From: Platynereis dumerilii
Taxonomy: Eukaryota; Annelida; Polychaeta; Phyllodocida; Nereididae
Length of the DNA: 64,000 bases
Direction: 5' to 3'
Assembly: GCA_026936325.1 (NCBI GenBank)
Contig: JAPTHN010000038.1
Location: 1-64,000 of the forward strand
The translations under genes and the position numbers were made by a program. The notes under the pieces were generated by a model. The model was not told the origin of the DNA, made no database searches, and worked only from the letters and a program-made list of their open reading frames with translations. The first letter of the stretch is position 1; every line of letters begins with the position of its first letter. Below are positions 60,077 through 64,000 of this stretch, in pieces.

Positions 60077-60164
60077 TTACTATATCTGAATGGAGGTAAT
60101 CATTAGTTAAGTCATTAATATATAATGGCCTAAATTTCACTTTCCCTTTATATTTACATTATAG

Positions 60165-60396
60165 ATATCGTTTAAAAACCATTATGAGTACCTGTGTGCC
60201 TGGATTGAAAAGATGGCTTTTCCAAAGAAGATCTTCCTTGTCATACACGATTGGGGATCTGTGCTGGGATTCCATTGGGCAAATCAACATAGAGCTACAT
60301 AGGGACAGAGTGGCCGGAATAGCTTTCATGGAATCTGCAATTGCACCTTTTCCAAGTGTGGAGGCTTTCCCTGAGGCTATGAGGGCAACATTTAAG
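60165..60396 (+). other. Candidate exon of unknown gene
   Basis: After the acceptor-like tttacattatag, 77 open codons (including MSTCVPGLKRWLFQRRSSLS and IAPFPSVEAFPEAMRATFK) end exactly at AAG|gtaaat. Composition is non-repetitive. The lack of a known motif and the LINE-rich surroundings keep this tentative. Confidence 0.3.
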
Positions 60397-61129
60397 GTAA
60401 ATTCAGGCTTTGCTACACATACTATTATATTCTCTTACGATAATAATTCAATTATTTTTCTTTAAATATGATCAATTTTCAAAAAGTAATTTATGTGTGA
60501 GAAGCCAGAGCACTTTTTATCTGAAATAAAAACCGTGTCAAATGCCAATTATGGATATGAAAATTATTGAAACAAAGTATAATTCAGAAGAGGAAACATT
60601 TTTTGATAATTATCGCCCAGTATCCGTGCTCCCTAGTGTGTCAAAGGTCTTTGAACGTATAATGTATGATCAAATTTATAACCACTTTGATCAACTTAAT
60701 TTATTCACCACTTTGATCAACTTAATTTATTCTTTCCTAGTCAATATGGTTTTCGGTCAAATCACTCGACCGAATTTGCAGCAATGGAGCTTGTGGATAA
60801 AATAATTTCAGAAATGGATCAAAATAATACACCTGTCAATATTTTCATGGATCTTTCAAAGGCCTTTGACACACTGAACCACAAAATTCTATTGCATAAA
60901 CTCAAATTTTATGGATTCAATGAAATATCTTTTCAGTTAATGAAATGTTATCTTAGTAACAGATTCCAATATGTGGAAATGAATGGTGTACAATCAAACT
61001 TAATGAAAATAAAATGTGGAGTCCCACAAGGCTCCATATTAGGCCCTCTATTATTCATTATCTATCTCAATGATCTACCAACTATTACTAACTGCTTAAC
61101 ACCAATTATCTATGCGGATGATACATGTC

Positions 61130-62681
61130 CAACCCAGTAGCTAAAGTAAATCTTAATAATGCTAATACAGACACATTTCAGATAGGTTCAGGGGTTAAAC
61201 AAGGTGATCCATTATCCCGTACTCTTTTTGGTTTATATATTAATGACTTAGCTCTAGATATCAAAAAATTAGAAATGGGTGTAAATGTTACAGACAATGT
61301 TAAATTAAGTATTCTTATGTATGCAGATGACTTGGCCTTAATTGCTGAGTCTGAAAGTGATTTACAGAAAATGATTGATGTAATGTATCACTGGTGTAGT
61401 AAATGGCAAATGAAAGTTAATATTGGTAAAACAAAAATTGTCCACTTTAGACATAAAGGTCTAAATGTTAGCAACTGTGAATATGAATCAATTGAAATTG
61501 TAAAAAGCTATAAATATCTGGGACTAATCTTAGAAGAATGTCTTGATTATAATGTTACATCAACTGCCCTTGCCAACTCGGCTGGAAGAGCGCTTGGAAG
61601 TATCCAAAACAAAGTTTACAAATTGAAAGGTTTAGGATTTAAAACATACAGTAAATTGTTTGATTCAGGTGTTGTTCCTATTATGGATTATTGTTCAGGA
61701 GTTTGGGGCTACAAAGACTTTTCTAAACCTGAAGCAATACAAAACAGGGCAATACGATTTTTCTAGGTGTGAATAGTTTTACCCCAAAACATGCTTTTAA
61801 AGGCGATATGGGATGGATTGATTCAAAAACTAGACGTCATATTGAAATACTACGTCTTTGGAATAGACTTGTTTACATGGATGAAAACAGACTAACAAAG
61901 CAAGTGTTTGAAGTTGATAAACAAATTAACACGAGAAATTTGAGTAATGAGGTTTTACAAATATTCACTAAATTGAATCTTACTCAAAATTTTGTAGAAA
62001 ATTTACCTATTAACCTGGAAAATGCACAACGTCAACTGATGGAAATTTATAAAACCAACAGGAAAAATCAAGTAACTAACATGCCAAAATTAAGAACTTA
62101 CAGAGAGTTTAAAACTACATTTGGTACTGAGGATTATGTATATAAAATTTATGATAGAGGTCATTTGTCTGTTCTTTCACAATTTAGGTTCGGTGTTTTA
62201 CCATTAATTAGCAATAGAGAAAGGACGTTACAATGATATACCATTAGAATACAGAGTTTGTGAATTTTGTTCCTATCATGTTCTAGAAGATGAAAATCAT
62301 TTTTTGTTCCATTGTAATACTTATAACGATTTACGTAATTTACTTTTAACTCGTGTTTTAGATTATTGTGTGGATTTTTACTTTTTATCATTACAAGAAA
62401 AATTTAAGTTGTTGATGTCCAAGGATTTAGTTAAATTTACTGCAGAATATTTGTTTAAAGCTTTCCATAGAAGAAGACGTTTGTTGTTTAAATAATGTAA
62501 ATATGTGATTGCAAATGTTTCAATATTGTAAATATGTGATTGTAAATGTTTTTATATTGTAGTTTCCAGAAAATTTGTTGTTAAAGTTACTTTTGAATTA
62601 TTTTGTTGACTTGTAAGCCCATATAGGGCTGGGTGTATATTTTTTACACAGGTCAATAAAGAATGTGTCTGTCTGTCTGTC
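61130..62681 (+). mobile_element. Second LINE inserted inside LINE-1
   Basis: 5'-truncated RT: GSGVKQGDPLSRTLFGLYIN, ILMYADDLALIAESESDLQK, WCSKWQMKVNIGKTKIVHFR and YKYLGLILEE. A C-terminal region follows with the zinc-type cluster RVCEFCSYHVLEDENHFLF-HC. Frame slips lie in a T-run near 61757 and near 62208. The tail is (TGTC)n. TGTC at 61126-61129 and 62682-62685 is a likely target duplication, hard to separate from the tail. Clade not assigned. Confidence 0.8.
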
Positions 62682-62685
62682 TGTC
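62664..62685 (+). repeat. (TGTC)n tail of the inserted LINE
   Basis: About five TGTC/GTCT units follow AATAAAGAATG, as expected for a LINE 3' tail. Confidence 0.9.
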
Positions 62686-64000
62686 TTTTTGCGTCTCTTA
62701 ATTATACTAATTATGCTTCAATGAAGAATGATATCAATAATGAACTAGACAAGGTTGATAAATGGTTAAAATTAAATAAACTATCACTAAATGTTAGTAA
62801 GGCAAAGGCAATGCTATTTCATACACCCCAAAGGCAAATAACTCCTCCTGATATTTTCATTAATGACACAAAGGTTGAATATGTTAATGAATTTAATTTC
62901 TTAGGATTAATTTTGGATACAAATCTAAATTGGAAAATGCATGTCACTGCCTTATCAAAAAAACTCAGTAAAACAATAGGTATCTTATCTAGACTCAAGC
63001 ATACCTTACCAACTGATGCTTTATTTAACATATATAATGCTCTGATTTCATCATACTTTAATTATGGCATAACTCTTTGGGGCTGGCGATCTCAGAATTT
63101 ATTTAAATTACAGAAAAAAAGCAGTCAGAATTATTACCAACAGCAAATTTAATGCTCATACGAACATCCTTTTCAAACAGCTGAAAATTTTAAAATTAGA
63201 AGATATATGTGCACAGCATGACTACAAACTATGTTATCGCTTAATTAATGGTCCTGTGCCTGAATATTTTAAAGAGGTTGTCAATCCTGGAGTGAATTTG
63301 ACTCAACATGATTATAATACTAGAAATGCTTCTGTTTTGCGGCTGCCTGCTGTGGGACATGAGTTTGCAAGAAATGGTATGAAATACAAATTTATTAAAA
63401 TATTTAATACCATGCAAGATAATTTCAGAAACAAAATCTTTACACATAGCTTTCATGCATATAAAAATTACATTAAGATTAAATTACTAGATAGTTATGA
63501 TCACGTTTGTTCGATTGATCACTGTTATATTTGTAATAGAAATTGATTTCACTATGAGATACTGCTCTGTTTACAGCTCCATCCCCTCGTAACTGAAGTC
63601 CATCGTCCCACCTTTACTTTTATTTTTTATTTGACTTTAAAATCTATGTTTCTTTCTTATTTATAGTTGTTCATATTTCTTATATTGAATTTTGTAAAGT
63701 ACATCGCCACCCACTGTGCCTTGAAACAATTTCTAAACATTGGGGCTCCTTATCAGCGGCAACTTATTGCCTTCGAGGAGTCCCATTGCTCTTTTTTTTT
63801 AAATAGAAAATTAATGATTAATTATATATAGGCCTATGTGTTCATTGTATTTTTTTCATTTAAAAGAGCAAGAATAAAATGAGTCTGAGTCTGAGTCTGA
63901 GTCTTAAATATTTCATTCTGTCTAAAGAAATTTAAAACCATTTTATTACTGTTAATACTATTATTAAGAAACGCCCTGATTAACAAACAATTAAGCCACT

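Larger units (their letters stand above)
60547..63903 (+). mobile_element. LINE-1 copy (CR1/L2/Jockey-type), split by another LINE
   Basis: RT blocks NYRPVSVLPSVSKVFERIMY, YGFRSNHSTEF (other frame), NIFMDLSKAFDTLNHKILLH, GVPQGSILGPLLFIIYLNDL and IYADDT run to 61129. After the insert the frame resumes as LFASLNYTNYASMKNDINNE, ELDKVDKWLKLNKL and FNFLGLILDTNLNWKMHV, ending ICNRN at 63546. The 3' UTR ends in (GAGTCT)n near 63880-63903. Breaks: a ~26-bp tandem duplication (ACTTTGATCAACTTAATTTA) near 60690-60740, and an extra A in a run near 63113. 5'-truncated. Confidence 0.85.

Overview
The window is nuclear DNA from an animal: AT-rich, with small coding exons carrying GT-AG introns, tRNA-derived SINEs, several LINE fragments and many short inverted-repeat DNA transposons. 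A marine invertebrate, perhaps a deuterostome, fits the repeat style (for example the many TAGGCCTA octamers). That is an impression, not a placement, and no marker gene fixes the species.

The only convincing host genes are three paralogues on the minus strand. They encode small secreted cysteine-rich proteins: gene A (5716-6500), gene C (23043-30842) and gene B (42007-46126). All share one plan. A coding exon carries the start codon, a signal peptide and a basic pair (KR or RR). A phase-2 intron then follows, two bases past a cysteine codon. The last exon completes a six-cysteine unit, C-x10-CC-x7-C-x-C-x7-C. Gene C has one such unit, gene B two and gene A three. A splice acceptor just upstream of each start codon suggests a further 5' non-coding exon. 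I do not recognise the family. Proprotein-convertase processing into cysteine-stabilised peptides is inferred from the layout.

The rest is repeats and unassigned DNA. 1-9 kb holds short inverted-repeat elements around gene A. 9.3-21.6 kb is bounded by inverted ACGG/CCGT-rich termini and contains a SINE pair, a ~140-bp satellite, 2.7 kb of polypyrimidine arrays, a foldback element, a SINE carrying a MITE, and a ~120-bp array with its own MITE. 23-31 kb is the long intron of gene C, filled by a MITE that was itself hit by a 4.94-kb foldback element (9+9 mirror-image 188-bp units) and by a second MITE. 31-42 kb has a decayed mariner, MITEs, a degenerate tandem array and a LINE scrap. 42-46 kb is gene B with its 3.8-kb intron. 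47-59 kb carries more inverted-repeat elements, including a Tc1-like foldback and a 1.7-kb foldback containing a hAT-type MITE. 59-64 kb contains three LINE fragments, one inserted inside another at its reverse-transcriptase active-site motif.

Most long open frames here are artefacts of 12-bp, 63-codon or other tandem repeats. All homology statements rest on motifs read by eye; no search was run.
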